18,637 nt of DNA from CAZDVQ01 sp964508975 (GCA_964508975.1 CAZDVQ010000077.1:1-18637), one strand, 5' to 3'; positions 7,061-14,051 are shown, numbered from the stretch's first letter. The notes: generated by a model from the letters alone, not told the origin. Translations and numbers: made by a program.

Positions 7061-7489
7061 ATGAAAACTGCATTTGTACAAATACTGCGCGAGCACATCG
7101 GCAAGGACGATAACGAAATATCTGTAGGCTTATCCAAATGGTTGAAAGGCCGGGTAGAAGCAGTACACGATGATGGCTCGGTAGATATATCTTTCGTCAT
7201 CCGGGAAGACATGCTGAACCCGCTGGGCATACTGCATGGTGGCTCGGTAGCGGCTATAGTTGATGATTGCATGGGCATGCAACTCTTTGTCAGTACCGAC
7301 GAAGGTAGTTACGTGGCCGTGAACTTGCATGTCGACTTCTTGGGCAAGGGTGTACTTGGAGAACGGATAGTTGCCAAACCACGTGTACACCGTTTTGGCC
7401 GCAGCACAGCCTATGTAACCTGCGAAGTTTTTAACCAACAAGGCAAGTTGATGGCACGGGCCAGTAGTAATTTCTCGCGGATAGCTTAA
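7061..7489 (+). CDS. PaaI-family hotdog thioesterase
   Basis: A 142-aa single-domain hotdog protein. The family signature is present: Asn53, then GILHGGS with the HGG at residues 59-61, and the catalytic-type acidic residue in IVDDCMG (68-69). The central strand VAVNLHVDFLG and the C-terminal strands AYVTCEVFNQQGKLMARASS match PaaI/YbgC-like acyl-CoA thioesterases. It most likely hydrolyses an acyl- or aryl-CoA in the cytoplasm. The substrate is unknown. No phenylacetate or menaquinone genes are nearby to narrow it down. The stop codon lies inside a promoter-like box that probably serves the next gene. The region upstream (6890-7060) has no convincing gene beyond a 23-codon frame at 6937-7008. 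Confidence 0.88.
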   Translation: MKTAFVQILREHIGKDDNEISVGLSKWLKGRVEAVHDDGSVDISFVIREDMLNPLGILHGGSVAAIVDDCMGMQLFVSTDEGSYVAVNLHVDFLGKGVLGERIVAKPRVHRFGRSTAYVTCEVFNQQGKLMARASSNFSRIA

Positions 7490-7494
7490 CTTTG
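7487..7494 (+). promoter_or_regulatory. Predicted -7 box at the thioesterase stop codon
   Basis: TAACTTTG is an exact TAnnTTTG match. It overlaps the thioesterase stop codon and the possible TTG start at 7492. If it is used, transcription begins near 7500, so that TTG cannot be the start of the next protein. The later TTG at 7516 then becomes the better choice. Confidence 0.4.
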
Positions 7495-7515
7495 TGGGGA
7501 ATCATACCCATACCC

Positions 7516-8418
7516 TTGGATCCAATTAAACAATTCCGGCAATATTTCAACGAGGTGATGCACCGCGAACTGGTGCAGCTTGACCGCGAACGCATCCTCA
7601 TGAACATACTGTTCGGCTTGATTGTGCTGGTGGTCCTTGTCATGGGTATCGCAGCCTTTGCCATGGGTATCCCTACCCTCATTTTATTGTTGTGGCTACC
7701 TTTGCTCATTGCTGGATCTATACTGGTGTGGCGTATCCGAAAGTTTAAAGACCGTTTTAAACCGCGGGTAATGAATCTTATTCTACAGTATATCGACCCT
7801 GAGTTGCGCTACTACAACAAAGACTTCATCCCCGCCGATACTTTTCAACGCAGTGGTTTCTTTGGCTTCAGGCCCGCCGTTTACGAGGGGGAGGATTATA
7901 TCCGTGGCCAAGTTGGTGAGGTTACCTACGAGCTGTGCGAACTAGACCTAAAACATCCCTCGCCTATCCGCAACAGGGTAGAACGCATTTTCAGGGGTAT
8001 CTTCTTCCATGCCAATATGCCTTGGACCTTCAAAGGCAAAATGGTACTTATCCCCAAGGAAAACTGGCAGTTCAATACCCGAACCATCAAGTATGCCACG
8101 GCCATGGGTGGTAACCCCGTGGCGCTAAGCCCCGAATTAGACCGCTATTTCAAAGCCTACGCTCAGGATAATCTACCGGTGCAGGAGCTGTTGTCATCAT
8201 CGCTGGTACAAACTATTTTGAATATCCGCGAAACCAAAGGCAAAAAAGTATACATGAGCTTCGTTGATGGCCATTTATACATTGCCATTGAAGAACCTAA
8301 AGACTTGCTAGAGCCCGAATTGTTCCGATCGAATACCAACTTTGAAGTCGTGAGCAACTTCTACGAAGAACTGTTGATGCTCAACAACTTGGTCCGTGAA
8401 CTTGACCTCACCCACTAG
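7516..8418 (+). CDS. DUF3137 membrane protein
   Basis: A ~300-aa protein of the DUF3137 family, function unknown. The N-terminus (about 25 residues, PIKQFRQYFNEVMHREL) is polar and helical, as in relatives. Two adjacent hydrophobic segments follow (ILMNILFGLIVLVVLVMG and LILLLWLPLLIAGSILVW). The rest is a large soluble domain with the family blocks SGFFGFRPAVYEGED, ALSPELDRYFKAYAQD and VYMSFVDGHLYIAIE. It is likely anchored in the inner membrane with the domain in the cytoplasm. The frame opens at TTG 7492, but that start lies within a promoter-like box. TTG 7516 gives MDPIKQF..., which fits the family better; the first ATG in frame is at 7558. The next gene follows after 6 bases. Confidence 0.85.
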   Translation: MDPIKQFRQYFNEVMHRELVQLDRERILMNILFGLIVLVVLVMGIAAFAMGIPTLILLLWLPLLIAGSILVWRIRKFKDRFKPRVMNLILQYIDPELRYYNKDFIPADTFQRSGFFGFRPAVYEGEDYIRGQVGEVTYELCELDLKHPSPIRNRVERIFRGIFFHANMPWTFKGKMVLIPKENWQFNTRTIKYATAMGGNPVALSPELDRYFKAYAQDNLPVQELLSSSLVQTILNIRETKGKKVYMSFVDGHLYIAIEEPKDLLEPELFRSNTNFEVVSNFYEELLMLNNLVRELDLTH

Positions 8419-8424
8419 CCTCGC

Positions 8425-8997
8425 ATGCTTATGCAGAAAATGACCCCCGAATTGAAAGCGGCCATTAGTTTAATGAGCGGCAAAGAAAAAGACAAACTGC
8501 TTTACCGGCTTATTGCCAAGGATGCTATCCTAACGGAAAAACTATACTTCCAACTGGTAGAAATGGGCAGTACCATGGAAGAGCGCCGCAACAACCTAGA
8601 ACTATCTCTCCTAGGCTACCTGCACGACCAAGTGAGCCGTAGCAGGCATCCAGACGATATTCTGGTTCATGTAAAAACATGCAGTGGCGCCATCACCAAA
8701 CATTACAAAATAACCAGCGACAAATTTGGCGAGGTACAACTCAATTTCAAAGTTATCAACGCTGCACTGCATATTCGGGAAGACGCCTTTGTTTATGCCT
8801 CTTACCGTACTGAAAAATTTGCGACTTACCTAGTCAAGAAAATGAAAACCCTACTAGGCAAAATGGATAAGCTACACGAAGATTATTATATCGAAATTAT
8901 CCACGAACTGAACCCCATATTGGAACTCATGCACGAGCTTGGTGCCTTCAGCACTTTAGCCCGTGCAGAACGATTACCCAAACATTTTGATTACTAA
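8425..8997 (+). CDS. Unrecognised 190-aa protein
   Basis: I do not recognise this protein. It is rich in charged residues, has no signal peptide or membrane segment, and looks mostly helical at both ends (residues 1-65 and 140-190). The middle portion is more beta-like (ILVHVKTCSGAITKHYKITS, VQLNFKVINAALHI). There are in-frame ATGs at 8425, 8431 and 8440, so the start could move by up to five codons. It begins 6 bases after the DUF3137 gene and ends 12 bases before the aldo/keto reductase, so it is almost certainly co-transcribed with them. Codon use and spacing look like the neighbours, which supports a real gene. A cytoplasmic partner of the DUF3137 protein is possible but unproven. Confidence 0.75.
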   Translation: MLMQKMTPELKAAISLMSGKEKDKLLYRLIAKDAILTEKLYFQLVEMGSTMEERRNNLELSLLGYLHDQVSRSRHPDDILVHVKTCSGAITKHYKITSDKFGEVQLNFKVINAALHIREDAFVYASYRTEKFATYLVKKMKTLLGKMDKLHEDYYIEIIHELNPILELMHELGAFSTLARAERLPKHFDY

Positions 8998-9009
8998 GCA
9001 TATATAACC

Positions 9010-10047
9010 ATGAACTACAAATTACTAGGCCGCAGCGGTTTACGCGTTTCTGAACTGTGCTTTGGCGTGATGACCTTTGGCACCGAGTGGGGCTTTGGCG
9101 CTGATAAAGCCGAAAGCAAACAAATGTTCGACTTGTTCCTCGAGCAAGGTGGCAATTTTATAGATACGGCCAACCGCTACACCGAAGGCACCAGTGAAAC
9201 CTGGCTCGGTGAATTCGTAAAAACTTCTGGGCGCCGCGACGAGCTGGTCATTGCAACCAAGTACGCCTTACATACCCGCCCCGGCCGTATCAACGATGGG
9301 GGCAACCACCGTAAAAACCTTATCCAATCGGTTGAAGGTAGCTTACAACGCCTACAAACCGATTGTATTGATGTGCTTTACCTGCACGTTTGGGATTTTA
9401 CAACGCCCATAGACGAAGTAATGCGCGGCCTAGACGATTTGGTCAGGAGTGGAAAGGTGATGTATATCGCCATTTCCGATACCCCTGCTTGGATTGTTTC
9501 CCGAGGTCAAACCATGGCCGAACTCCGGGGCTGGTCGCCTTTTATCGGCATGCAGCTTGAATATAGCCTCATTAAACGCGATGCCGAACGCGATTTACTG
9601 CCCATGGCCAAAGAACTTGGTATCGGCGTTACCGCCTGGGGCGCTATCGGCGGTGGAGCCCTGACCGGAAAATACCTGAACGACGATGGCACCGTGAAGC
9701 GACTCAAAGAAGGCAGCAAAAGGCTCGATGAACGCAATACCGCCATAGCCAAGGAACTGGTGGCCGTGTCGAAAGAGCTCGGTTATAGCCCTTCAACAGT
9801 TGCTTATAAATGGACTACCCATGCAGCCGGACTCGGCACGCAAGTTATACCCGTGCTAGGTGCACGTAACTGCGAACAACTAAGCGAAAACATGAAAAGC
9901 GCCTCGGTTATCATCCCCGACGAAATGTTGGCTCGCTTAGATGCCGTCAGTAAAATTGACCTCGGGTTCCCACATGAATTCCTGAAGGAAGATGGCGTGC
10001 TATTCAGCCTCCATGGCGGCTTGAAAGATAAAATTGAATTCCGTTAA
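9010..10047 (+). CDS. Aldo/keto reductase
   Basis: A 345-aa TIM-barrel NADPH-dependent oxidoreductase of the aldo/keto reductase superfamily. The catalytic tetrad is complete: Asp52 and Tyr57 in FIDTANRYTEG, Lys84 in VIATKY, and His126 in LYLHVWD. The N-terminal strand reads LGRSGLRVSELCFGVMTFG, and the cofactor-phosphate region IPVLGARNCEQLSENM is near residues 280-300. This resembles the YajO/Tas-like bacterial subgroup more than the short eukaryotic-type enzymes. The physiological aldehyde or ketone is not predictable. It is the last gene of the 7061-10047 plus-strand cluster. Downstream lie a promoter-like box and a strong hairpin with a T-run. Confidence 0.93.
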   Translation: MNYKLLGRSGLRVSELCFGVMTFGTEWGFGADKAESKQMFDLFLEQGGNFIDTANRYTEGTSETWLGEFVKTSGRRDELVIATKYALHTRPGRINDGGNHRKNLIQSVEGSLQRLQTDCIDVLYLHVWDFTTPIDEVMRGLDDLVRSGKVMYIAISDTPAWIVSRGQTMAELRGWSPFIGMQLEYSLIKRDAERDLLPMAKELGIGVTAWGAIGGGALTGKYLNDDGTVKRLKEGSKRLDERNTAIAKELVAVSKELGYSPSTVAYKWTTHAAGLGTQVIPVLGARNCEQLSENMKSASVIIPDEMLARLDAVSKIDLGFPHEFLKEDGVLFSLHGGLKDKIEFR

Positions 10048-10062
10048 ATATTCTACACCACG

Positions 10063-10070
10063 TAACTTTG
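10063..10070 (+). promoter_or_regulatory. Predicted -7 box for the small membrane protein gene
   Basis: TAACTTTG is an exact TAnnTTTG match, 16 bases after the aldo/keto reductase stop. Transcription from here would place the hairpin at 10083-10115 in the 5' leader of the next gene. Confidence 0.45.
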
Positions 10071-10082
10071 GTCACCAAAAGC

Positions 10083-10124
10083 TATGGGAGCTACAAGTAC
10101 TTTTGTGCTCCCATAACTTTTTAT
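10083..10124 (+). terminator. Stem-loop with T-run between the reductase and a small membrane gene
   Basis: A perfect 9-bp stem pairs TATGGGAGC (10083-10091) with GCTCCCATA (10107-10115). A further ACAA/TTGT pairing lies inside after a one-base bulge. The stem is followed by ACTTTTTAT (10116-10124). It looks like an intrinsic terminator for the aldo/keto reductase operon. It ends one base before the next start codon and lies downstream of a promoter-like box, so it could also act as an attenuator of the downstream gene. Confidence 0.65.
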
Positions 10125-10125
10125 C

Positions 10126-10362
10126 ATGAACAATATACTTAGAGATTGGCGCATAGCGCTATTTGCAAGCCTTACTATTGGCTTAGCTCCTTTTGTACCT
10201 GAACCGCACATTATTGCCGACCTCCGCTGGGTACTTGGCGGTGCGCATGGCATGACAGCCATGAACTGGTTCGACCTCGCCATGCACGGCACACCTTGGC
10301 TTTGGCTTATATACGCCTTGGCCATGTTGGCCAAAGATAAATTTAGTCAAAAAGCTGTTTAA
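10126..10362 (+). CDS. Small conserved membrane protein, 78 aa
   Basis: A short hydrophobic protein with two probable membrane segments: RIALFASLTIGLAPFVP near the N-terminus, and PWLWLIYALAMLA near the C-terminus. The loop between them contains PEPHIIADLRWVLGGAHGM and MNWFDLAMHG, which are distinctive. I believe similar short proteins occur widely in Bacteroidota, sometimes labelled RND transporter without good reason. The ATG at 10126 is directly preceded by the hairpin and T-run. The stop codon overlaps that of the convergent minus-strand gene by 4 bases. Function unknown. Confidence 0.75.
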   Translation: MNNILRDWRIALFASLTIGLAPFVPEPHIIADLRWVLGGAHGMTAMNWFDLAMHGTPWLWLIYALAMLAKDKFSQKAV

Positions 10363-11369
10363 ACGACCACCACGGCTTCTCCGTTGTCGGCGGTTAACTT
10401 GCGTTTATTTTTAGGTCCACCCGCGGCTACAAGCGCAAGGTCTTGCTTATCGATGAAAAGTAAGTTAAACGATGATTGCCCATCCCATTTCACGGGGAGC
10501 GGGCCATCATTAGAAAATGCATGGTGGATATTCCAGGTTTGTTCTCCCGCAGGCTCCACGTAGTAGGCTAGCTGGCGCATATAACGGCCTACTTTGGTTT
10601 TTGAAAAATTACCCGGGAACAGTTCAATCTCGAAACCCGTTATGGCAGGAATACCTTCGCGGGTCTGGGCCTTGCTTAAGCTTGCATTTATCTTGTCGTT
10701 GAAGGCTCCTCCCACCAGCACATCGCCAATATTCACCTGGGCTTTATGGTAAAATACTAGTTTCACGTCAAGCCAAAGGTTGTAGGTACAATCCATATGT
10801 TCTTCCCAGCTTCCATTACCATGGTGGATAGGGTCAGCAGATGCCGCTGGTTTAATCTTCCAGTCAATATCAAACAACCATGTATCTAGCTGGCTAGTGG
10901 ATGGTCTTAAATTAGATACCTGCAAACCCAAAGCACCTAAATACCAGCCCGAAGGATTATTCTGGGCATCAATGTGAAAACCATTTAATACCACTTTCAT
11001 ACCGTCGAATGCCGTTAGGTCCACGCCTGGGTGTACATCTTTCAGCTGGGCCATTGGCACCTCCACTGTCTGGCGTTTAGCCGTGGCTATCTTGTGCGTC
11101 GAGCTGATGTATTTCGCCTGTAACAGTATTGGGTTGCCCGCATCAAATGTCGCTACTTCCATCAAGTTGGGGTTGTAGCTAAACTCGTGCTGATACATCG
11201 AAAACTCGGCGGTATCCTTGTTGAACTTCATCTTGGCGTTGCCAATAGCCGCACCTAGATGATGTTTCTGATCATTTTCTACATTGTACCTAAACATGAG
11301 TTTGTTCAAGCGGTGTGGGTTCTTTTTCCATTTAAAATTAAAGCCACCCCAGAAAAAAGTTGTTTTCAT
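10359..11369 (-). CDS. Unrecognised beta-rich protein next to an astacin
   Basis: A 336-aa protein I cannot assign. It is rich in aromatic residues, Asn and His, with alternating hydrophobic patterns typical of beta sandwiches (GWYLGALGLQVSNLRP, LWLDVKLVFYHKAQVNIGD, NIHHAFSNDGPLPVKW, SFNLLFIDKQDLALV). The N-terminus MKTTFFWGGFNFKWKKNPHR contains no signal peptide or membrane helix, and there is only one Cys. It begins 19 bases after the metalloprotease stop codon, so the two are very likely one transcription unit. Possible roles are a substrate, a carrier or an inhibitor of the protease, all inference. The C-terminus ends in a short hydrophobic VVVV. The 3' end overlaps the small membrane protein gene by 4 bp. 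Confidence 0.75.
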   Translation of the reverse strand: MKTTFFWGGFNFKWKKNPHRLNKLMFRYNVENDQKHHLGAAIGNAKMKFNKDTAEFSMYQHEFSYNPNLMEVATFDAGNPILLQAKYISSTHKIATAKRQTVEVPMAQLKDVHPGVDLTAFDGMKVVLNGFHIDAQNNPSGWYLGALGLQVSNLRPSTSQLDTWLFDIDWKIKPAASADPIHHGNGSWEEHMDCTYNLWLDVKLVFYHKAQVNIGDVLVGGAFNDKINASLSKAQTREGIPAITGFEIELFPGNFSKTKVGRYMRQLAYYVEPAGEQTWNIHHAFSNDGPLPVKWDGQSSFNLLFIDKQDLALVAAGGPKNKRKLTADNGEAVVVV

Positions 11370-11388
11370 ATTGAATTACATTTGATTT

Positions 11389-12483
11389 TTACCAATACAT
11401 GATGGCCGTTTTCCCCGCTGCGCCATTGTAGTACAAACGCATACTAACGATGTAGCGCTTACCCTTTACCAGCTTGGCTGCAATTTTAGCGTTCCTAAAA
11501 TCCCCACTGTCGTCATCCGTGGCAAGGCGTATCGGATCGCCTGTACCATTTGCTTCAAACAGCACCATCAGCGTATCCATCACACCAAAAGTTGATATAA
11601 TATAATTACGCGTTTCGTCGGGCTCAATGAAATAGTCAGCTTGTTGGCCTGCCTCTATGGTTATAATTTTCGACTTGGCCACTTCCAGCACTTTAGTATC
11701 CACCACTTGTATTGGCGGGTAAATGCTCCGCACCCAGGCGATATCTTTGGCCGACAGGATACCCGGCGGGTTAATACCATTCCTGTACTGCGCTGGAGCC
11801 AAAATCAAACCAGCCTCAAAATCGTAGTGCATGATAGATGTTGGGTCCCAGTCGGTGCCCATAGTATCTGCTACCGATAATTTATTCAGGATATTCCGGC
11901 GGATTTTACCCTCATCCCAATTGTTGGGTGGGCCCGACAATGAACGAATCACGGCCGCTTCGTCCCAAACGATGCCTGCATTTGGGTTCTGGTGCTCGTG
12001 TTGTAAACCTATAAAGTGCCCAATTTCGTGCAAGGCCGTCGAAAATCCGTAACTGGTACTTACATCCCAGCCAAAATTCATGGTTCGCTCGCTTTTGGGT
12101 ATATCATAATTATCTCGGCCCACGTACGACCAAGAGCCATCGCCACGTGCAAAACCAATCCTGCAAATAGCTTCATGCGGGTCTTGCACTTCTTTAAATT
12201 GTATACCCAGACCAATAGCAGCCCAGGTATCAAAAGCACGGCGCACCGCGGCCACCTCGTTGGCAGCACCTTTCCAAGCAATAAAGCGGGTAGTGCCGTC
12301 GCTCATCAACACACGCTCCCCGTCGCTGGCTGCATTAAAAAAGTAATAAGTTAGCACCGTCCCGTTAATCCATTTTTTGTGGTAGAGGTTAATGGCACGG
12401 GCACGTTCTAGTCCAACACTCTGGTCAAATAAGCGTTGTGGACTTTCTTTAACATTGCAGTAATGGTGTTTTTCTTGTGGCAT
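11389..12483 (-). CDS. Astacin-like (M12A) zinc metalloprotease
   Basis: A ~364-aa metalloprotease. The zinc motif is HEIGHFIGLQHEHQNP (numbered from the ATG at 12483: His152, Glu153, His156, His162), and the Met-turn SIMHY (216-220) supplies the tyrosine typical of astacins. About 110 C-terminal residues, from VDTKVLEV to TAIMYW, look like a pre-peptidase C-terminal-type beta domain with DDDSGDF. The frame is open to an ATG at 12522, but MPQEKHHYC at 12483 is a more natural start and leaves room for a promoter at 12510-12517. Either start lacks a signal peptide and a clear propeptide, which is unusual for an astacin. It may act inside the cell or be exported by a non-Sec route (inference). 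It is paired with the 336-aa gene downstream. Confidence 0.88.
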   Translation of the reverse strand: MPQEKHHYCNVKESPQRLFDQSVGLERARAINLYHKKWINGTVLTYYFFNAASDGERVLMSDGTTRFIAWKGAANEVAAVRRAFDTWAAIGLGIQFKEVQDPHEAICRIGFARGDGSWSYVGRDNYDIPKSERTMNFGWDVSTSYGFSTALHEIGHFIGLQHEHQNPNAGIVWDEAAVIRSLSGPPNNWDEGKIRRNILNKLSVADTMGTDWDPTSIMHYDFEAGLILAPAQYRNGINPPGILSAKDIAWVRSIYPPIQVVDTKVLEVAKSKIITIEAGQQADYFIEPDETRNYIISTFGVMDTLMVLFEANGTGDPIRLATDDDSGDFRNAKIAAKLVKGKRYIVSMRLYYNGAAGKTAIMYW

Positions 12484-12509
12484 AATATGTTGTTTTAGAG
12501 TAGCGTATG

Positions 12510-12517
12510 TAAATATA
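12510..12517 (-). promoter_or_regulatory. Possible -7 box for the astacin gene
   Basis: On the minus strand this reads TATATTTA, seven of eight positions of TAnnTTTG. It lies 26 bases before the ATG at 12483 and inside the longer reading frame, so it supports the shorter protein. The match is imperfect. Confidence 0.3.
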
Positions 12518-12568
12518 TGCATAAATATGGCGCTACGTTACCGAAAAACTATTTTAGAATATGTTTTT

Positions 12569-12702
12569 GGGGCCTCCCCTCGCATGTGTAGCCGCCCAAG
12601 TAGGGCGGCTACACAAAGCTCAGGGCGCTACGCTTCGGGGCTCGCTATTCGCTCGGCCCGCGTTGCGGTCTGGGCTTCGCCCACCCCTCCGCATCGCTAG
12701 GC
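12569..12702 (+). repeat. Family B GC-rich mosaic repeat, copy 2
   Basis: About 134 bp of GC-rich DNA between the divergent astacin and Rpn-like genes. It starts with GGGGCCTCCCCTCGC, the exact reverse complement of the end of the 5735-5796 element, and later shares GGGCGCTACG with it. The two shared blocks are separated here by a ~34-bp insert containing a perfect hairpin, whereas the other copy has only three bases there. The remainder holds further short palindromes, such as GGGCTTCGCCC at 12672-12682. The rest of this 300-bp intergenic stretch (12523-12568 and 12703-12823) is AT-rich and holds only promoter-like boxes. Confidence 0.75.
12585..12615. repeat. Perfect 13-bp hairpin nested in the family B repeat
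   Basis: TGTGTAGCCGCCC (12585-12597) and GGGCGGCTACACA (12603-12615) are exact reverse complements separated by the 5-base loop AAGTA. It interrupts the alignment between the two family B copies, so it appears to be an inserted palindromic unit. It has no T-run and is not an intrinsic terminator. Confidence 0.8.
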
Positions 12703-12769
12703 CACCACCTGTAATAAATTATAACTTAATCGAATAAAGTATAACCAACAACATTGCAGCCCCTTGTTT

Positions 12770-12777
12770 TATTTTTG
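12770..12777 (+). promoter_or_regulatory. Predicted -7 box for the Rpn-like nuclease gene
   Basis: TATTTTTG is an exact TAnnTTTG match, 46 bases before the ATG at 12824 and downstream of the GC-rich repeat. The sequence is T-rich, so a chance match is more likely here than at the other boxes. Confidence 0.4.
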
Positions 12778-12823
12778 CGCCACGCTTCACCGAATATTTT
12801 TTTAACCATCAAAATTTATTTGG

Positions 12824-13804
12824 ATGAAGTCCAGCAAAAAACAAAAAGACAAACAACAAACCCCGCATGACGAGATGTTCAAGGCGGTGTTCAGCATGAA
12901 GGAAATCGTGGTTGATTTCCTTCAAAGCACCTTGCCTGTAGATGTGCTGGCACTGTACCGGCTCGACGAAATGGAACTTGAAATGAGTAGTTATTTAGGA
13001 CCAGACCTGGCCAAATCCTTCAGTGACGTGGTGTGGCAAGTCCCTGGTCGAAATGGTAGGCTTCGCACAGCCTTCCTCTTCGAACACAAGTATGCTAGGG
13101 GACCTTATGTTTCGGTACAGTTGCTTGAATATATATGCGCCATCATGCGCCAGGACATCTCGGAGCATAGCAGGCCACGCTTCGTATTACCGATACTGAT
13201 TTATCAAGGCAAGGAAAACTGGCGGCCCAAGTCGATTGTTGAAGTTTTAAGGTTAAAAAATAGCATACTTGAACGTTTTGTGCCTAATTTTGATTTTATC
13301 TTTGAGCACTTATCCAAAGGACTCCAAGAAAAACTGTCCAAGTACGAACTAGAGCTTACCCGCTACGCCATCCTAACGCTGGGTGCCGTGCACGAACCCG
13401 ACTACGAGGATCAGATGCTCGCGGAGATGATACAGGCACAGGAGGTACTCCTTCAAAATGACAAGCTCTATGCACAGTCCCTGAGCTATTTTTACCGTAC
13501 TTCGCAAGCAGACAAGGAACAGTTTGAAACCAAATTTAAAGCAATACTCAACCAGTTTAACATGGAAAAGACCCCATATACACTGAAAGAACAATACGAG
13601 GCCGCTGGCTATGCAAAAGGCATAGAAAAAGGTATAGAAAAAGGCAAAAAAGAGAGCAAGGAGGAAGGGCTCATGATTTCTTTAGAGGTGTTTAAACAGT
13701 ACAAAGAAGGTTTGAGCATCAGGGAAATTGCTAAACGCATGAGCCTCAAATACGAGCTTGTCAAAAACGCAATTTCCGAAGCCCAAAAGCTGGGCCTTAT
13801 TTAA
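12824..13804 (+). CDS. Rpn/Transposase_31-family PD-(D/E)XK nuclease
   Basis: A 326-aa member of the Rpn (recombination-promoting nuclease, PF04754-like) family. The N-terminus has the typical HDEMFKAVF block (15-23). The nuclease core is intact: Asp68 in FSDVVW, Glu87 and Lys89 in FLFEHKY, and Gln99 in VQLLEY. This is followed by LPILIYQGKENW. The C-terminal part is helical and contains a short KGIEKGIEKGKKES tract (about residues 265-280) from a DNA tandem repeat, then IREIAKRMSLKYELVKNAI, a helix-turn-helix-like segment. Characterised relatives are DNA endonucleases that stimulate RecA-independent recombination; catalytic activity here is inferred. It is bordered by a family B repeat 121 bp upstream and a family A repeat 30 bp downstream. 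No terminal inverted repeats or target duplication typical of an insertion sequence were found. Confidence 0.9.
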   Translation: MKSSKKQKDKQQTPHDEMFKAVFSMKEIVVDFLQSTLPVDVLALYRLDEMELEMSSYLGPDLAKSFSDVVWQVPGRNGRLRTAFLFEHKYARGPYVSVQLLEYICAIMRQDISEHSRPRFVLPILIYQGKENWRPKSIVEVLRLKNSILERFVPNFDFIFEHLSKGLQEKLSKYELELTRYAILTLGAVHEPDYEDQMLAEMIQAQEVLLQNDKLYAQSLSYFYRTSQADKEQFETKFKAILNQFNMEKTPYTLKEQYEAAGYAKGIEKGIEKGKKESKEEGLMISLEVFKQYKEGLSIREIAKRMSLKYELVKNAISEAQKLGLI

Positions 13805-13834
13805 ACTTGAGGGCAAGCCAGTCATGCCTCCTGC

Positions 13835-13928
13835 GCGAGGGGTGGTAGCGGGCGCCGAAGGCGCTCCCGTAGGGACAAGCAACGCGCAGCCGCGCACAGC
13901 CCGACGGCCGCAGGCCGACGCGCCCAAA
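13835..13928 (+). repeat. Family A GC-rich interspersed repeat, copy 2
   Basis: Starts 30 bases after the nuclease stop codon. It matches copies at 36-129 and 16543-16638 with few differences. Stem 1 is GCGCC-GAA-GGCGC (13852-13864). It continues into an A-rich tail that includes AAATGAGTAAATGACG (13952-13967), which copy 3 shares, so the homologous unit may extend past the GC-rich core. The remaining 13968-14027 shows no gene. Confidence 0.85.
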
Positions 13929-14027
13929 AAAGAACAAATGATGATAGGAGAAAATGAGTAAATGACGGATGATGGACTTCCATGCATTAAAGTAAGTACC
14001 CATGATGCTTAGCTGCATGCACTTGCT

Positions 14028-14035
14028 TACCTTTG
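14028..14035 (+). promoter_or_regulatory. Predicted -7 box for the TrpF-like/ABC exporter pair
   Basis: TACCTTTG is an exact TAnnTTTG match, 16 bases before the ATG at 14052, implying a very short leader. It is the same octamer as at pcm and the DUF3127 gene. Confidence 0.6.
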
Positions 14036-14051
14036 TGCAAAATAAATCAGC

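Noticed and set aside
12824..13804. A complete insertion sequence around the Rpn-like nuclease
   Set aside because: No terminal inverted repeats or target-site duplications frame the gene, and the flanking repeats belong to two different families. I treat it as a stand-alone nuclease gene.
13682..13987. Minus-strand open frames through the family A repeats, giving peptides such as GCARLRVACP, also at 16452-16713
   Set aside because: These frames arise because the GC-rich repeat lacks stop codons. They have no start context and no independent support as proteins.
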